A stretch of DNA of 64,000 bases from Rhynchopus sp. YZ270_cl-10 (GCA_964035575.1 OZ037932.1:1-64000), one strand, 5' to 3'. Positions 1 to 11,522 are shown, numbered from the stretch's first letter. Made by a program: numbers and translations. Notes: generated by a model from the letters alone, not told the origin.

Positions 1-3000
1 GCGGGTTTGCGGGTTTGCGGTGTTTGCGGGTTTGCGGGTTTGCGGGTTTGCGGGTTTGCGGGTTGCGGTTTGCGGGTTTGCGGGTTTGCGGGTTTGCGGG
101 TTTGCGGGTTTGCGGGTTTGCGGGTTTGCGGGTTTGCGGGTTTGCGGGTTTGCGGGTTTGCGGGTTTGCGGGTTTGCGGGTTTGCGGGTTTGCGGGTTTG
201 CGGGTTTGCGGGTTTGCGGGTTTGCGGGTTTGCGGGTTTGCGGGTTTGCGGGTTTGCGGGTTTGCGGGGTTTGCGGGTTTGCGGGTTTGCGGGTTTGCGG
301 GTTTGCGGGTTTGCGGGTTTGCGGGTTTGCGGGTTTGCGGGTTTGCGGGTTTGCGGGTTTGCGGGTTTGCGGGTTTGCGGGTTTGCGGGTTTGCGGGTTT
401 GCGGGTTTGCGGGTTTGCGGGTTTGCGGGTTTGCGGGTTTGCGGGTTTGCGGGTTTGCGGGTTTGCGGGTTTGCGGGTTTGCGGGTTTGCGGGTTTGCGG
501 GTTTGCGGGTTTGCGGGTTTGCGGGTTTGCGGGTTTGCGGGTTTGCGGGTTTGCGGGTTTGCGGGTTTGCGGGTTTGCGGGTTTGCGGGTTTGCGGGTTT
601 GCGGGTTTGCGGGTTTGCGGGTTTGCGGGTTTGCGGGTTTGCGGGTTTGCGGGTTTGCGGGTTTGCGGGTTTGCGGGTTTGCGGGTTTGCGGGTTTGCGG
701 GTTTGCGGGTTTGCGGGTTTGCGGGTTTGCGGGTTTGCGGGTTTGCGGGTTTGCGGGTTTGCGGTCGGGTTTGCGGGTTTGCGGGTTTGCGGGTTTGCGG
801 GTTTGCGGGTTTGCGGGTTTGCGGGTTTGCGGGTTTGCGGGTTTGCGGGTTTGCGGGTTTGCGGGTTTGCGGGTTTGCGGGTTTGCGGGTTTGCGGTTGG
901 TTTGCGGGTTGCGGGTTTGCGGGGTTTGCGGGTTTGCGGTTTTGCGGGGCTGTTTGCGGGTTTGCGGGTTTGCGGGTTTGCGGGGTTTGCGGGTTTGCGG
1001 GTTTGGGTCGGGTTTGCGGGGTTTGCGGGGTTTGCGGTTGTTTGCGGGCGTTTTGCGGTTTGCGGGTTTGCGGGTTTGCGGGTTTGCGGTTGCGGTTTTT
1101 GCGGGTTTGCGGTTTGCGGGTTTGCGGGTTTGCGGTTTGCGGTTTGCGGGTTTGCGGGTTTGCGGGTTTGCGGGTTTGCGGGTTTGCGGGTTTGCGGGTT
1201 TGCGGGTTTGCGGGTTTGCGGGTTTGCGGGTTTGCGGTTTGCGGGTTTGCGGGTTTGCGGGTTTGCGGGTTTGCGGGTTTGCGGGTTTGCGGGTTTGCGG
1301 GTTTGCGGGTTTGCGGGTTTGCGGGTTTGCGGGTTTGCGGGTTTGCGGGTTTGCGGGTTTGCGGGTTTGCGGGTTTGCGGGTTTGCGGGTTTGCGGGTTT
1401 GCGGGTTTGCGGGTTTGCGGGTTTGCGGGTTTGCGGGTTTGCGGGTTTGCGGGTTTGCGGGTTTGCGGGTTTGCGGGTTTGCGGGTTTGCGGGTTTGCGG
1501 GTTTGCGGGTTTGCGGGTTTGCGGGTTTGCGGGTTTGCGGGTTTGCGGGTTTGCGGGTTTGCGGGTTTGCGGGTTTGCGGGTTTGCGGGTTTGCGGGTTT
1601 GCGGGTTTGCGGGTTTGCGGGTTTGCGGGTTTGCGGGTTTGCGGGTTTGCGGGTTTGCGGGTTTGCGGGTTTGCGGGTTTGCGGGTTTGCGGGTTTGCGG
1701 GTTTGCGGGTTTGCGGGTTTGCGGGTTTGCGGGTTTGCGGGTTTGCGGGTTTGCGGGTTTGCGGGTTTGCGGGTTTGCGGGTTTGCGGGTTTGCGGGTTT
1801 GCGGGTTTGCGGGTTTGCGGGTTTGCGGGTTTGCGGGTTTGCGGGTTTGCGGGTTTGCGGGTTTGCGGGTTTGCGGGTTTGCGGGTTTGCGGGTTTGCGG
1901 GTTTGCGGGTTTGCGGGTTTGCGGGTTTGCGGGTTTGCGGGTTTGCGGGTTTGCGGGTTTGCGGGTTTGCGGGTTTGCGGGTTTGCGGGTTTGCGGGTTT
2001 GCGGGTTTGCGGGTTTGCGGGTTTGCGGGTTTGCGGGTTTGCGGGTTTGCGGGTTTGCGGGTTTGCGGGTTTGCGGGTTTGCGGGTTTGCGGGTTTGCGG
2101 GTTTGCGGGTTTGCGGGTTTGCGGGTTTGCGGGTTTGCGGGTTTGCGGGTTTGCGGTTTGCGGGTTTGCGGGTTTGCGGGTTTGCGGGTTTGCGGGTTTG
2201 CGGGTTTGCGGGTTTGCGGGTTTGCGGGTTTGCGGGTTTGCGGGTTTGCGGGTTTGCGGGTTTGCGGGTTTGCGGGTTTGCGGGTTTGCGGGTTTGCGGG
2301 TTTGCGGGTTTGCGGGTTTGCGGGTTTGCGGGTTTGCGGGTTTGCGGGTTTGCGGGTTTGCGGGTTTGCGGGTTTGCGGGTTTGCGGGTTTGCGGGTTTG
2401 CGGGTTTGCGGGTTTGCGGGTTTGCGGGTTTGCGGGTTTGCGGGTTTGCGGGTTTGCGGGTTTGCGGGTTTGCGGGTTTGCGGGTTTGCGGGTTTGCGGG
2501 TTTGCGGGTTTGCGGGTTTGCGGGTTTGCGGGTTTGCGGGTTTGCGGGTTTGCGGGTTTGCGGGTTTGCGGGTTTGCGGGTTTGCGGGTTTGCGGGTTTG
2601 CGGGTTTGCGGGTTTGCGGGTTTGCGGGTTTGCGGGTTTGCGGGTTTGCGGGTTTGCGGGTTTGCGGGTTTGCGGGTTTGCGGGTTTGCGGGTTTGCGGG
2701 TTTGCGGGTTTGCGGGTTTGCGGGTTTGCGGGTTTGCGGGTTTGCGGGTTTGCGGGTTTGCGGGTTTGCGGGTTTGCGGGTTTGCGGGTTTGCGGGTTTG
2801 CGGGTTTGCGGGTTTGCGGGTTTGCGGGTTTGCGGGTTTGCGGGTTTGCGGGTTTGCGGGTTTGCGGGTTTGCGGGTTTGCGGGTTTGCGGGTTTGCGGG
2901 TTTGCGGGTTTGCGGGTTTGCGGGTTTGCGGGTTTGCGGGTTTGCGGGTTTGCGGGTTTGCGGGTTTGCGGGTTTGCGGGTTTGCGGGTTTGCGGGTTTG

Positions 3001-3616
3001 CGGGTTTGCGGGTTTGCGGGTTTGCGGGTTTGCGGGTTTGCGGTTTGCGGGTTTGCGGGTTTGCGGGTTTGCGGGTTTGCGGGTTTGCGGGTTTGCGGGT
3101 TTGCGGGTTTGCGGGTTTGCGGGTTTGCGGGTTTGCGGGTTTGCGGGTTTGCGGGTTTGCGGGTTTGCGGGTTTGCGGGTTTGCGGGTTTGCGGGTTTGC
3201 GGGTTTGCGGGTTTGCGGGTTTGCGGGTTTGCGGGTTTGCGGGTTTGCGGGTTTGCGGGTTTGCGGGTTTGCGGGTTTGCGGGTTTGCGGGTTTGCGGGT
3301 TTGCGGGTTTGCGGGTTTGCGGGTTTGCGGGTTTGCGGGTTTGCGGGTTTGCGGGTTTGCGGGTTTGCGGGTTTGCGGGTTTGCGGGTTTGCGGGTTTGC
3401 GGGTTTGCGGGTTTGCGGGTTTGCGGGTTTGCGGGTTTGCGGGTTTGCGGGTTTGCGGGTTTGCGGGTTTGCGGGTTTGCGGGTTTGCGGGTTTGCGGGT
3501 TTGCGGGTTTGCGGGTTTGCGGGTTTGCGGGTTTGCGGGTTTGCGGGTTTGCGGGTTTGCGGGTTTGCGGGTTTGCGGGTTTGCGGGTTTGCGGGTTTGC
3601 GGGTTTGCGGGTTTGC
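1..3616. repeat. 3.6-kb array of the 8-mer TTTGCGGG
   Basis: About 450 head-to-tail copies of TTTGCGGG fill the window from its first base. Units are nearly perfect except for a decayed block at about 895-1160 (units with GGGG, GGTTG or TCGGG) and isolated slips near 267, 764, 2155 and 3042. The plus strand has GGG runs every 8 nt with TTTGC spacers, so it can form G-quadruplexes. It resembles telomeric DNA of the T(n)G(n) kind, but the G-rich strand runs 5'->3' towards unique sequence on the right. That is the wrong polarity for a chromosome end at the left of the window. All three plus frames are open because 8 bp repeated three times has no stop codon; this is not coding evidence. Confidence 0.97.
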
Positions 3617-4351
3617 CAAAAGGGTTTTTTCACCACACTTTTCTTTTGCTTCCATTCGTGGAAGCGTTTGCTTTTCTTCTGTTCCTGGCCTGACGTGTGT
3701 TCAACAGGTGTGCTATTTTTACCAAGTGGAATCCATTTTTCTTTTTCCAGGGGAGGCACTAAAACAAACCATTCTGCAGACAACAAAGCAAAGGCAATGT
3801 GTTTTTTATTCTCCCTTCCCTTCTTTTAAGTAAGGAGGATTAGGTCTTCTTTTTTTCCTTTTTTTGCCCCAGAAGTGTGACGCCTGTGTATTCAAATTGA
3901 TCAAAAAGAATAAAAAACAAACACATAATGCAGTTTCTTGTTTTGTATAAAACTCTGTTGGCTCTACCGTACTCTTCGCCCGCCTTTTATACAAAACTTG
4001 AAACACCGACCATTTTTGGTCATCATTTTTTCCTTTTCATTTTTCCATTTCCTTTTTCCTTTTCCATTTCCTGTTCATTTTATTGTCTTTATTGTCTTCT
4101 CCATTTCTTCCTTTTTCCTTTCTAATCTCATAAAAAACTAGACCAAGTACAAAAGAGAAAAAAAAAAAAGCACCGTTTTGGGGTGCGCCCCCTGTGCACC
4201 GGACGTGCCCCCTGTGCACCGGAGTGGCCACCCTGTGCACCCTTTCTCGGGGGCCAAAAGCACCCTGTGCACCTTTTCAAAATCCAGTTCCGGGGGGTTT
4301 CGGGAGAGTTTCGTGCAGTGGGTTTTCAGGCACCCTGTGCACCTTAGATAC
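3617..4351. other. Spacer with a palindrome and CTGTGCACC repeats
   Basis: No gene is seen. TTTTGTATAAAA at 3941-3952 is matched by its inverted copy at 3985-3996, forming a 56-bp hairpin. From 4189 to 4345 the motif CCCTGTGCACC recurs five times at irregular spacing. Its CTGTGCA core is also in the unit of the adjoining 13-bp minisatellite, so the array may have grown from this degenerate tract. Confidence 0.6.
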
Positions 4352-4926
4352 CTGCAAGGATGCTGTGCAAGGATGCTGTGCAAGGATGCTGTGCAAGGAT
4401 GCTGTGCAAGGATGCTGTGCAAGGATGCTGTGCAAGGATGCTGTGCAAGGATGCTGTGCAAGGATGCTGTGCAAGGATGCTGTGCAAGGATGCTGTGCAA
4501 GGATGCTGTGCAAGGATGCTGTGCAAGGATGCTGTGCAAGGATGCTGTGCAAGGATGCTGTGCAAGGATGCTGTGCAAGGATGCTGTGCAAGGATGCTGT
4601 GCAAGGATGCTGTGCAAGGATGCTGTGCAAGGATGCTGTGCAAGGATGCTGTGCAAGGATGCTGTGCAAGGATGCTGTGCAAGGATGCTGTGCAAGGATG
4701 CTGTGCAAGGATGCTGTGCAAGGATGCTGTGCAAGGATGCTGTGCAAGGATGCTGTGCAAGGATGCTGTGCAAGGATGCTGTGCAAGGATGCTGTGCAAG
4801 GATGCTGTGCAAGGATGCTGTGCAAGGATGCTGTGCAAGGATGCTGTGCAAGGATGCTGTGCAAGGATGCTGTGCAAGGATGCTGTGCAAGGATGCTGTG
4901 CAAGGATGCTGTGCAAGGATGCTGTG
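4352..4926. repeat. 13-bp minisatellite CTGTGCAAGGATG, about 44 copies
   Basis: The unit CTGTGCAAGGATG is repeated almost perfectly for about 575 bp. 13 is not a multiple of 3, so each frame cycles through one 13-residue peptide and stays open on both strands. Long ORFs across it are a consequence of the repeat. It starts right after the CTGTGCACC tract and ends at GCTGTGTGTATGAGG. Confidence 0.95.
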
Positions 4927-5245
4927 TGTATGAGGAATGATGTGTGCTTGGATGGAAAGGTTCTTGTCCTGAAACTGGACTGGCTTGACACCACAAAATG
5001 AGGAGACTGAGGGGCGTGTCTGTCCTTCCACAGGTCCAGGACCGCGAACGACACAAACACTCCCCACACAGGTGCCTCGGCTACCCAGCAGGGGTCAGGT
5101 TGACGCAAGGAATGAACTCTAACTTTCGGAGAGTGGGGGTGAGAAAGGTCCGCCACTCGCATCATCACACAGCAACTCTGTCCTTCAAACCCCTCAAGGC
5201 TGTCCCCGTACACCAGCATACCTCTCACAACGTCAGCTGCTGTTG

Positions 5246-5632
5246 TCATTGTTCTGTTGCTGCTGCTACTGTGGTTGCTGTTTCTGCTGCTGCTGCTGCT
5301 GCTGCCTCTATCTCTGCTATCAGAGCATCCCACATCCCCTGCACTATCACGCAAAAAATAGCTACTGCTGTAGGCGCTGCTGTAGAGGGTCCCGTGCAGC
5401 TCTGCTTGCCGCTGCTTTTGGTAGTGCCAGGGCACGAGCTGTAACTGCCACTGCTGCTTCTGTAGTAGCCGATACCTCTGAAGGTGGTGCCGCCGCCGCC
5501 TTTGCTGCCGCCGCTGGGGTTGCTGCTATCGTCAGGTGCTGCTCGATGGCTTCTTGCGCTGCCGCCTCCACCGTCATCCATGGCTCCACACAGGAGCGCT
5601 ACAGCCCATACCTGGGCTCTCCACCTGCACAT
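5246..5632 (-). CDS. Uncertain low-complexity ORF (128 aa)
   Basis: The minus-strand ORF from the ATG at 5632 reads MCRWRAQVWAVALLCGAMDD, then a Gly/Ser-rich stretch, a hydrophobic patch (AVAIFCVIVQGMW) and an Ala-rich tail encoded by GCA/CAG trinucleotide repeats. There is no family resemblance. A GTATGG donor-like site follows codon 7, and another GTATGC lies downstream near 5220, so it may be pieces of a spliced gene reaching towards 4940. It may equally be chance coding in a GCN-rich tract. No other gene is seen between 4927 and 5692. Confidence 0.2.
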   Translation of the reverse strand: MCRWRAQVWAVALLCGAMDDGGGGSARSHRAAPDDSSNPSGGSKGGGGTTFRGIGYYRSSSGSYSSCPGTTKSSGKQSCTGPSTAAPTAVAIFCVIVQGMWDALIAEIEAAAAAAAETATTVAAATEQ

Positions 5633-5692
5633 CTTCACCAAAAGGAAAACAAAAAGAAAACAAAAACAAGGAAATAAGGGCAAGCACACTAC

Positions 5693-6591
5693 CATACAAT
5701 GCAACGAGGCCGAGTCGGCCTCGCCAAGGCCTGAAAATAAATACTCAGGCGTGCCTGAGGCGTACTTAAACGTAACTAATCCCGAGTACGCCTCAGGCAC
5801 GCCTCAGATATATTTTCCAGATATGAGTATTTGGTGACGGGATAAAAAACCTGTCGTTCTTGTGTGACACTTCCATGGAAACGTGATGACGACCTCACTT
5901 TTTTTACAGGTGGTTTATTTTGTAAGCACCTCCCGCACTGGGCAGGTGGTCCGCTATTCGCTTCCCACGGGGCGTTCGCGTGCGCGCTTCGCGCGCCCGC
6001 TCACGGTAACGTGTACAAAAAAACTTCACTTGTGCCTTCATGAACTGGCTTTTCAGGTGAAAAAGTGGCCTGTTAAAAAGTGGTGTTTTTGTGGTAAACG
6101 CCAGATGGTCAAAAGAGTGATCTGACCATATTCCCCAGGTATAACTGGTACTCAAAAAGTTCATTAACGAAGGAATCTTGCACTTTTGACCATCACACAT
6201 TACATGTGTTTTTTCAGGTTTTTCAATGCACTTTCCTGCCACAAGTGTCATGTTTTACAAGGTAAAAATGACAAAAAAAGCTGATTTTTGGCCGAATGCC
6301 ACATGTCATTTGGCAGTCCATTTTTTGAACAGGACTGTCTTAAATTTTTTTTTTGGGCCTCAATACCCCCAAACAACACGTTAAGCCCAAAAAATTCACT
6401 TTTGGAAGAGCAACTATTTATTTAAAAAAATCGATTTTTTGGTCAAATCCCACCTGTGGTGAGGGGGTGGGTAGTGTGTGTGGGTGGGTAGTGTGTGTGG
6501 GTGTGTGGGTGGCGCACATCTCTATAGTAAAGACTAAAAAACTAAGGTTTTTTAGGATTTTCAGGCGTACCCGGCCTCGTTGCATTGTATG
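5693..6591. mobile_element. Non-autonomous TIR transposon, 899 bp, 7-bp target duplication
   Basis: The ends are perfect inverted copies of CATACAATGCAACGAGGCC (5693-5711 and 6573-6591), and imperfect similarity continues inwards (GGCCTGAAAAT against CGCCTGAAAAT). The 7-bp direct repeat ACACTAC flanks both sides. Inside at 5741-5810 is a second inverted repeat of about 21 bp built on CAGGCGTGCCTGAGGCGTAC, and a GC palindrome (GCGCGCTTCGCGCGC) lies near 5977. No transposase is present. The superfamily is not assigned, because a 7-bp duplication is unusual. Confidence 0.8.
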
Positions 6592-8196
6592 ACACTACGC
6601 CTTGCACTTCGCCGGCCTGCACCCTCAACCGTTGCCCAGGGACCGCCCCGAGGAGGCGTACAAGGTTCACAAAAATAAAAACAAAGGAAAGGGGAGGGAA
6701 GGAAGGGAGGGGTTAAAAAGAAAGGACAAGTGTGTTGTAATGTGTAAAAAAGTGATCCCCGAGCGGAGAGGTGATGTCATGTTGGGGTGATGTGGAGCTG
6801 TGGTATTGAGTTTTGAAAACTTGGTTGTATTAGTGTTGACACTTTTGTTTTTTGTACTTTCTTTTTGAAACCTGAAAGCTGAGTGCAGGACACATCACAT
6901 CTTTCAAACAATCATTGAATGGATGATTTCGTTTTTTCGTCTCTGGCAAATAGAGGTGAATTCTGTGCTTTTTACTGTGTCCCACACAGCCATTTTCGTC
7001 CTTCACATCAAAATGGGGGATACTCACAACGTATTGCTGTTGTTTGCATTTGAAAACTTGGTTGCATGAGTGTTACGTCACAGTACAAAGCAGCACAATT
7101 TCGTATGGAGGGGCAAGGGAGGGAAGGAGTGTCAGAAACTCTCGTATGGGACAACGCTGGTACAAAACAACAACACGGGCGTGCAGCTGCTTGTCTGGGA
7201 AAACCCTCTCACGTTGACACCACCAAACATATAAAAGACCTCAAGTGAGGGTACACCTCACCGGGCTTTACTATTTGGACTTTTGTCCTTGACAAGAAAA
7301 AGCAACACGCAGTCGTGAACGACATAACACACAGGAAGTTTGACTGCACACCTGTGCACCAGCAAAAATAATGTTGCCACGTTTGATGACTGAGTAGGGA
7401 GGTATAAAAAAAAAAATTACCCGCGCACCAGAGAACAAACATTATTTTTGGGTGGCGAACACTTGCGGCTAAAGGCGTGAGCCCCTTCTTGTGAACAAAA
7501 AATATGGAAACTAAAGGAACAACGAATGACTCTGGCACAATGCCAGGTCACCTTATGTACAGAAGAGGGTTTCCATGATAATATGCTTGGAAGATGGATG
7601 GGGCCACCTTAATTCGCGAGAGAAGAGAGTGGGAAAGATGAAACAGTGTGAATAGTGTCACTAGTTGCATTTTCAAAATAATAAATAAGTCGACAAAGAA
7701 ATTCTCGAAAGTAAAATAGGAAGAAAAAAAAAACACGCGCACAGGCCAAGAAAAGGGTGAGTGCTGAACACGAAAAATATAAGTACCCCAAACTCATGGA
7801 CCACAACCCTGTGATGTGCAGGATGCAGTAACGTAGCATTTTTTACTTCTTCTTTTTGCTGTCGTTGTCGGGAGGACCAAAAGGGGTTCGCACAGCAGTC
7901 TCTCAAAAACCCTTCTTTGTGGATTTGTGCAGACAAACCGGAGGTTCGTTTTCGCACCACGCGAGGGAGGTGTCAAAAAAAAAAAAAGAAAAAGAAAGAA
8001 AGAAAGAAAAATAATACAATACAATACAGAGAGAAAGAGGAAGAGTAAGAACATAGAAGGAAGAAAGGGGTAGGGGATTCTCATTATTGAGCATTTTGTG
8101 GTTTGATGATAATCGCAAACGTTTTTTGATATTGGATACACGGGTTTAAACACTCAGGTAAAGGCCTCAGAACGAGGACCCTTTTTTCTTTCTTTG
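6592..8196. other. Gene-free AT-rich spacer
   Basis: No supported gene is seen. Two partial copies of the dispersed sequence GAAAACTTGGTTGTATTAGT occur near 6817 and 7050. AAAG and ACAAT simple repeats lie at about 7985-8030. The small ORFs here have no plausible composition or family resemblance. Confidence 0.5.
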
Positions 8197-8204
8197 TTCC
8201 GAGA

Positions 8205-8712
8205 CAGGGTTGTTTCTAGGATCTCGTTTTTTTTCTCTCGGGGGGGGGGTCAATTTTTTTCCCGAAAAAAATAGAAAACGACTTCAGGATATGACAGTTA
8301 CTTTAAAGCGGCGCCTCAATACATTATTGCCATCAATTTTGCTTCCATATTTTGCTAAAGCGAAAGAGTCTGGCGAAGCCACGGTACGCAGATCCTCCGT
8401 CTTCCAACCCTCATAATTGAATGCGATTGACACGTCATCTCCTTCTTCTTGTGCACAACCTCAAATGTCTCCGATGCTGTACGTTTGACTGCAACTGACG
8501 CGAACAACAACTACAGCAACTGTCTGCAGGACCAATTTTTTTCTCGAAAATACGAGATTTTTATTTTTTCCCCCATCACTTTTTTCGCTTATTTGATCGC
8601 GTTGATCGATCGCATCCCACAGGCGAAACTCTCTGGGGGTGGGGTGGCCCGCCCATCGATTTAAACCACCTAATTTCTGGAAGTAAAACTGACCCCCCTA
8701 GAAACAACCCTG
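8205..8712. mobile_element. hAT-type MITE, 508 bp
   Basis: The 16-bp terminal inverted repeats begin CAGGGTTGTTTCTAGG at 8205 and end with the complement at 8712. They are flanked by the perfect 8-bp duplication TTCCGAGA (8197-8204 and 8713-8720). An 8-bp duplication with CAGGG-type termini is the hAT signature. There is no coding capacity. Near 8370-8390 it carries the palindromic TGGCTTCGCCA module that is also found in other elements of the window. Confidence 0.9.
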
Positions 8713-8720
8713 TTCCGAGA

Positions 8721-10336
8721 ATTTCTTTTTCAAGAAAATTCCAAACGCGGTGTGTTTATGCATCCTTATTGGTTTGCGCACCTTTGCCCTAGTGGAGCAA
8801 AAGGGGTATTTGCTATGAACTGACAAAACAAAGGGGTGGGGTAGGGTTCCACGTATAAAGGAAATCCTTAAGGACTTCACACGCGATTTGCGGCCAGGCA
8901 CGCCCATTTTAGTGGGTTTCTTCACCGAAATTTCAAAAAAACCGGTTTTGGACAGCAAAACGCCTGTGGAACCCCCTCAAAATTCTTGTGGGGGGGGCTT
9001 TTTTTCTAATACGTGAGTGAGAGAGAAATGATGAGGAGAGGACCGGGGGGTTTCCGTTGAAGAAGAAAAGAAAAGGGGCCAAGTACGTGCCAAGGGAGCA
9101 AAAAAAATAGAAAACGACTTCAGGATATGACAGTTAAATGAAATAAAACACTTTTTCGTATATCGCACCGCAAAAGGTTTGTGTTTTTCACTGATGCATG
9201 TGAGTGATGTTAGTGGAAAACCAATACGCTAAAGCGGGCACGCACCATCCGTCATTTTCCATTTCTATTCGTCAATGCTTGATAACACAAAAAAAAAAAT
9301 CTGTCTTTTTCTTTTCTTTTCCCTTCCTATTCACCTTCCCCTTGCCTTTATTTAATTGATTTCCCCTTTCTATGTTAGTAAAAAATTATTTATCTTCCTG
9401 ACGTCAAAAAAAAAAACTTCTGTGGTGCTCCTGACGAACCCATTTGCGTACTTCGTGCGTACTTGTGCGCACTTTGTGAATCGTGGGGGCTTTTTTTTGG
9501 TTTGGGAAGGCCCATTTTTCCAATCCATGTTACAATGTAACAAACATTTTTTGGTATGAGTACCCAGGCCACAGGCCACAGTACAGTGGTGCTGGTGAAG
9601 CTTTTAAACACCGGCATTTGCATTTTCGGAATCCATCCGGTCAGTGGTGGGGTCAATTTGCCGAAATGGACAAGTTCTCATTTTTGATCAATTTCAGTAC
9701 ACACCTATGAGGCGGTCATAACCTGCAAAAACCTAGGTTTTTCCCCCCCGCAAAATATGTTTTATTTTTTTTTGCGTTTTGCCACTTCCAGGCGCTTCTG
9801 CACTTTTTGGGGTCCATATTGTGCACAAACTGGCTTCTGGAACCCTAAAACCAAAAAAATACCGGAATACCGATTTTCCCACAAACCAAAAAAAAAGCCC
9901 ACCCCCATATGCGCACTTCTTGCGTAGTTGTCGCGTACTTTGTATTTTGGATTTCTGGAGTACCAATTTTTTTTTTCTTTTTCAGAGTTCTGCTGAGACG
10001 CAACAGAACTTAAAACGGTAGCGGAGCCTCTGTTTTCAAAATTTGTGTGATGATACTTGTTTGAGCTATTGCAATGGCAGGGATAGGGTGAAAGTCCCCT
10101 CACCCCTTCACTACCTTTTGAGCTTGATTGTCATTTAAATAATGATATGAATTTTGTCTCTTCACTTTGGTATTGAAGCGAAGCTGTGTGCGTGAGTGTT
10201 TGTTTTTTTTATTTTTTTTTTTGTCCCCTTTTTGTCCCCTTTTTTAGAACATGTTGTGATAAAATGTGATCTTTAAAAATAAAATACACTTCGTGAGTTT
10301 CCACAAAGGCGCATGAAAAAATAACTATGTATTGCT
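8721..10336. other. Gene-free spacer with decayed repeat copies
   Basis: A 36-bp stretch at 8265-8300, inside the MITE, is repeated exactly at 9101-9136 (core GACTTCAGGATATGACAGTT). At 9609-9690 is a diverged copy of a sequence also seen at 32861-32915 and 33036-33115, with core CGGAATCC then TGGTGGGGTCA. The segments around 9440-9490 and 9900-9950 (GCGCACTTNNTGCGT) are diverged duplicates of each other. No gene is recognised. Confidence 0.5.
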
Positions 10337-10366
10337 GTGTAAAATAAAGTAGACTTTATTTTACAC
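10337..10366. repeat. Perfect 14-bp palindrome
   Basis: GTGTAAAATAAAGT is followed after two bases (AG) by its exact complement ACTTTATTTTACAC. It could form a cruciform or an RNA hairpin. There is no adjacent gene to suggest a terminator role. Confidence 0.85.
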
Positions 10367-10420
10367 GATATTTCCAGGTGCACGAGTGGTTGTTGTGCAA
10401 AAAAAAAGTGAAGTTTAGTA

Positions 10421-10504
10421 CAGGCACCTCCGACTGACCCACGTACGATGCCAGCCATCCGGATGAAAGCACAAGTACCCTGCGGCCAACAACAGAAGAT
10501 GTAA
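10421..10504. repeat. Dispersed repeat family 2, copy 1
   Basis: This is the first of five copies of a sequence with the ordered blocks GGCACCTCCGACTGAC, CGTACGAT, CCAGCC, CCGGATGAAAGCA and CCAACAACAGAAG. Other copies are at 28972-29030, 35874-35920, 45153-45206 and 52950-53030. Outer CAGG and CCTG segments can pair, and CATCCGGATG is self-complementary. Confidence 0.7.
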
Positions 10505-11054
10505 AAGGAAACCTAAATAGACCTACTCGTAAGAGAACGAGGGCGGTACACAACCGCTCGTCAGCCGGCGGCCCACCTTCCGTTGAAGAGTTGTGAGCTT
10601 ACAGGTACTGCAGTTCGCTGCACCCAACGCTTGATACACGATAGTCTACACAAGAGAGCAGAAACCCAAAAACACAAAAAGGGGTGGGCGGGGGAGTCAC
10701 AACATCTCTCTCTTGGCGTCCCATGTCTGTACCGACAGTTAGGCCTCACCCTTTCTCTTAGGGATATACATGGACGTCCTTACAGGCAGTACACCGCTAG
10801 CCTATAGGTGTAGCAGAACCGAAGTCCTGGCCTGACCGTAGTTTGTCGCTGTTTAATGCTCCAGGTGCGAGCACCCGTCATAGCATGGGGAAGCCACGGC
10901 CCAGCATTTGTATACCCTGCCAGGGTTTAACTTTGCATGGGGAAAGAGCAGGGACGTTTAGCGGGAAAAAAAACCTTTCAGAATATAAAGAAAGTTACAG
11001 TTAAATCAGTTGTAAAAGACGGTCAAAAAAAAATCTTTTTTTTTTTTTTTTTTT
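10505..11054. other. Gene-free segment with repeat family G
   Basis: No gene is supported. At 10888-10950 a sequence beginning CATGGGGAAGCCAC and containing TATACCCT-GCCAGG is shared with 54422-54482, inside an intron of the six-exon gene. In both places the part around TATACCCT can form a short hairpin. A poly-T run ends the segment. Confidence 0.5.
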
Positions 11055-11123
11055 TGGAAACTTGGTTGGTATTAGTGTAGCCACCTAGAGTGTGCTCCAC
11101 TATTTTTTTTTTGATAACTTAGT

Positions 11124-11199
11124 CAGGGTATTAGGGTGAAAATCCAAAATCCCGGAAAAAACTGGTTTTTCTGGTTTCTTGACCCACCCTAATACCCTG
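11124..11199. mobile_element. Short CAGGGTATTAGGGTG palindromic MITE (76 bp)
   Basis: The termini CAGGGTATTAGGGTG and CACCCTAATACCCTG are inverted copies. They match the 170-bp element at 16518-16687, which has a perfect 8-bp duplication. This copy has no clear duplication (AACTTAGT against AATTACCG), so it may be rearranged. Confidence 0.6.
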
Positions 11200-11204
11200 A
11201 ATTA

Positions 11205-11522
11205 CCGTCTTTTGAAAAAATATGGACCAGAATAATCATGGACCTTTTGGGATATTTTTTTTTTTTATGGTCCGACATCTATGTGAGGATTTTTTGCACT
11301 TGTGCAGAACTTTGCCAGGGAGTCGCGCGCGCAAAGCGCGTGCGACGACCGCTTGTGTGGGGAGAAAGCTCGGAATAGGTTTTTAGCATCCACAACACAG
11401 ATGGACCAGAAAAAACATAGGCCAGAATAATCATGGACCAGAATAATCATGGACCTTTTGGGGATTTCTTTTTTTATCATTTATGGACTAATTTTTCTGG
11501 TCCATATTTTTCCAAAAGACGG
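11205..11522. mobile_element. TA-flanked MITE (Tc1/mariner-like), 318 bp
   Basis: The ends are inverted copies of CCGTCTTTTG followed by AAAAATATGGACCAGAA, and TA dinucleotides flank both sides. The interior repeats CAGAATAATCATGGACC and contains the GCGCGC-type palindrome near 11325. TA duplication suggests the Tc1/mariner superfamily. No transposase is present. Confidence 0.7.

Noticed and set aside
1-3616. True chromosome end
   Set aside because: The G-rich strand has the wrong polarity for a left-hand telomere; kept only as telomere-like.
7-3833. ORFs of over 1200 codons in all three plus frames
   Set aside because: The 8-bp unit has no stop in any frame, and the peptides are pure repeats (RVCGFAGL). 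They start from non-ATG codons such as TTG.
4138-5435. Long ORFs on both strands across the 13-bp array
   Set aside because: They are open only because of the repeat period, and the same holds on the opposite strand.
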